Of a DNA stretch of 43,388 nucleotides, positions 43,174 to 43,388 are shown in pieces (position 1 is the first letter of the stretch; the number at the start of each line of letters is the position of its first letter). Location: contig UQMO01000014.1 in NCBI GenBank assembly GCA_900542125.1, positions 1 through 43,388 of the forward strand. Direction: 5' to 3'. The translations under genes and the position numbers were made by a program. The DNA comes from an uncultured Collinsella sp. (lineage in GTDB: Bacteria; Actinomycetota; Coriobacteriia; Coriobacteriales; Coriobacteriaceae). Below the pieces are notes generated by a model. It had not been told where the DNA came from and ran no database searches. It saw nothing but the letters and a program-made list of their open reading frames with translations.

Positions 43174-43207
43174 CAAAGGCCACTCGGAAGCTACCGGGTG
43201 GCCTTTG
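43174..43207 (+). terminator. Terminator after ffh
   Basis: CAAAGGCCACTCGG (43174-43187) pairs with CCGGGTGGCCTTTG (43194-43207) over 14 pairs with one U-G and a 6-nt loop; TTGTTGG follows. It lies between two convergent genes and may serve both. Confidence 0.8.
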
Positions 43208-43269
43208 TTGTTGGCTTTGATTGTTGGGTTGCGTTCAGCGTCGCGCCCCGAGCTCGCGGTGTCGTGCCG

Positions 43270-43353
43270 TTAGTGGCAGCCACAGCCCTCGTGGCCCTCG
43301 TGCTCGTGATGGTCGTGGCAGCTGCAGGACTCGCCGTGTTCGTGGGCGTGGCC
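43270..43353 (-). CDS. His/Cys-rich C-terminus (5'-truncated), SlyD-like metal-binding tail
   Basis: On the minus strand the frame is open from the adapter junction at 43353 to TAA at 43272-43270, giving 27 residues, of which nine are His and four Cys (pattern SCSCHDHHEHEGHEGCGCH at the end). Such tails bind nickel or zinc and end SlyD-type peptidyl-prolyl isomerases; hydrogenase/urease nickel chaperones and zinc transporters are alternatives. The domain that would decide lies outside the window. It converges on ffh. Confidence 0.6.
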   Translation of the reverse strand, partial: GHAHEHGESCSCHDHHEHEGHEGCGCH

Positions 43354-43388
43354 CTGTCTCTTATACACATCTCCGAGCCCACGAGACG
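43354..43388 (-). other. Illumina Nextera adapter (non-genomic)
   Basis: This is the reverse complement of the adapter at 15-48, beginning with CTGTCTCTTATACACATCT. The last base (g) agrees with the first base of the reverse-complemented index seen at 7-14. Confidence 0.97.

Overview
The sequence reads as a high-GC actinobacterial chromosome segment of the class Coriobacteriia, most likely Collinsella or a close relative. That assignment is an inference from codon use, gene order and protein character (SepIVA-like protein beside yceD, short rimP-nusA-infB-rbfA cluster, gut-type sucrose PTS); no 16S gene is present. Bases 1-48 and 43354-43388 are not genomic. They are Illumina Nextera transposon/adapter sequence in mirror orientation at the two ends, so genuine DNA spans 49-43353 and both terminal genes are cut.

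Layout. (1) 49-4703: a tightly coupled envelope cluster of truncated pelG, a CotH-kinase lipoprotein, a VTC-domain protein and a DUF4956 membrane protein. (2) 4742-9096: a sucrose regulon of a LacI-type repressor, a sucrose PTS EIIBC and a GH32 sucrose-6-phosphate hydrolase, with three matching operator palindromes and a strong terminator. (3) 9119-12295: a degenerate trans-sulfuration-family protein, a stand-alone ModE-like HTH protein and an unusual IMP dehydrogenase. (4) 12296-15306: a structured intergenic region, then leuS behind a 119-nt hairpin leader. (5) A minus-strand lipoprotein of unknown function. (6) 16183-26350: rimP-nusA-infB-rbfA-nrnA-truB-ribF-dnaG, a translation/transcription/replication operon starting from a good promoter followed at once by a terminator-like hairpin. 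(7) rpoD, a long palindrome and tRNA-Asn with its own promoter and terminator. (8) 28268-34996: Gls24-family gene, fakA, recG, rsmD, coaD, SepIVA-like, yceD, rpmF. (9) 35084-43149: plsX, acpP, rnc, smc, ftsY, ffh. (10) A minus-strand His/Cys-rich C-terminus cut by the contig end.

Most of the window is a conserved housekeeping core: ribosome maturation, initiation, tRNA modification, FAD synthesis, primase, primary sigma factor, phospholipid initiation, chromosome condensation and the signal recognition particle. The accessory interest is in the pelG-cotH-VTC-DUF4956 cluster, the trans-sulfuration-like protein that lacks its PLP lysine, an IMP dehydrogenase of the Tritrichomonas foetus type, a NusA with a zinc-finger-like tail in an operon lacking ylxR, and several long intergenic palindromes. 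No CRISPR array, prophage, insertion sequence or rRNA was seen. All operon, promoter and terminator calls come from reading the sequence by eye; no alignments or folding programs were run.
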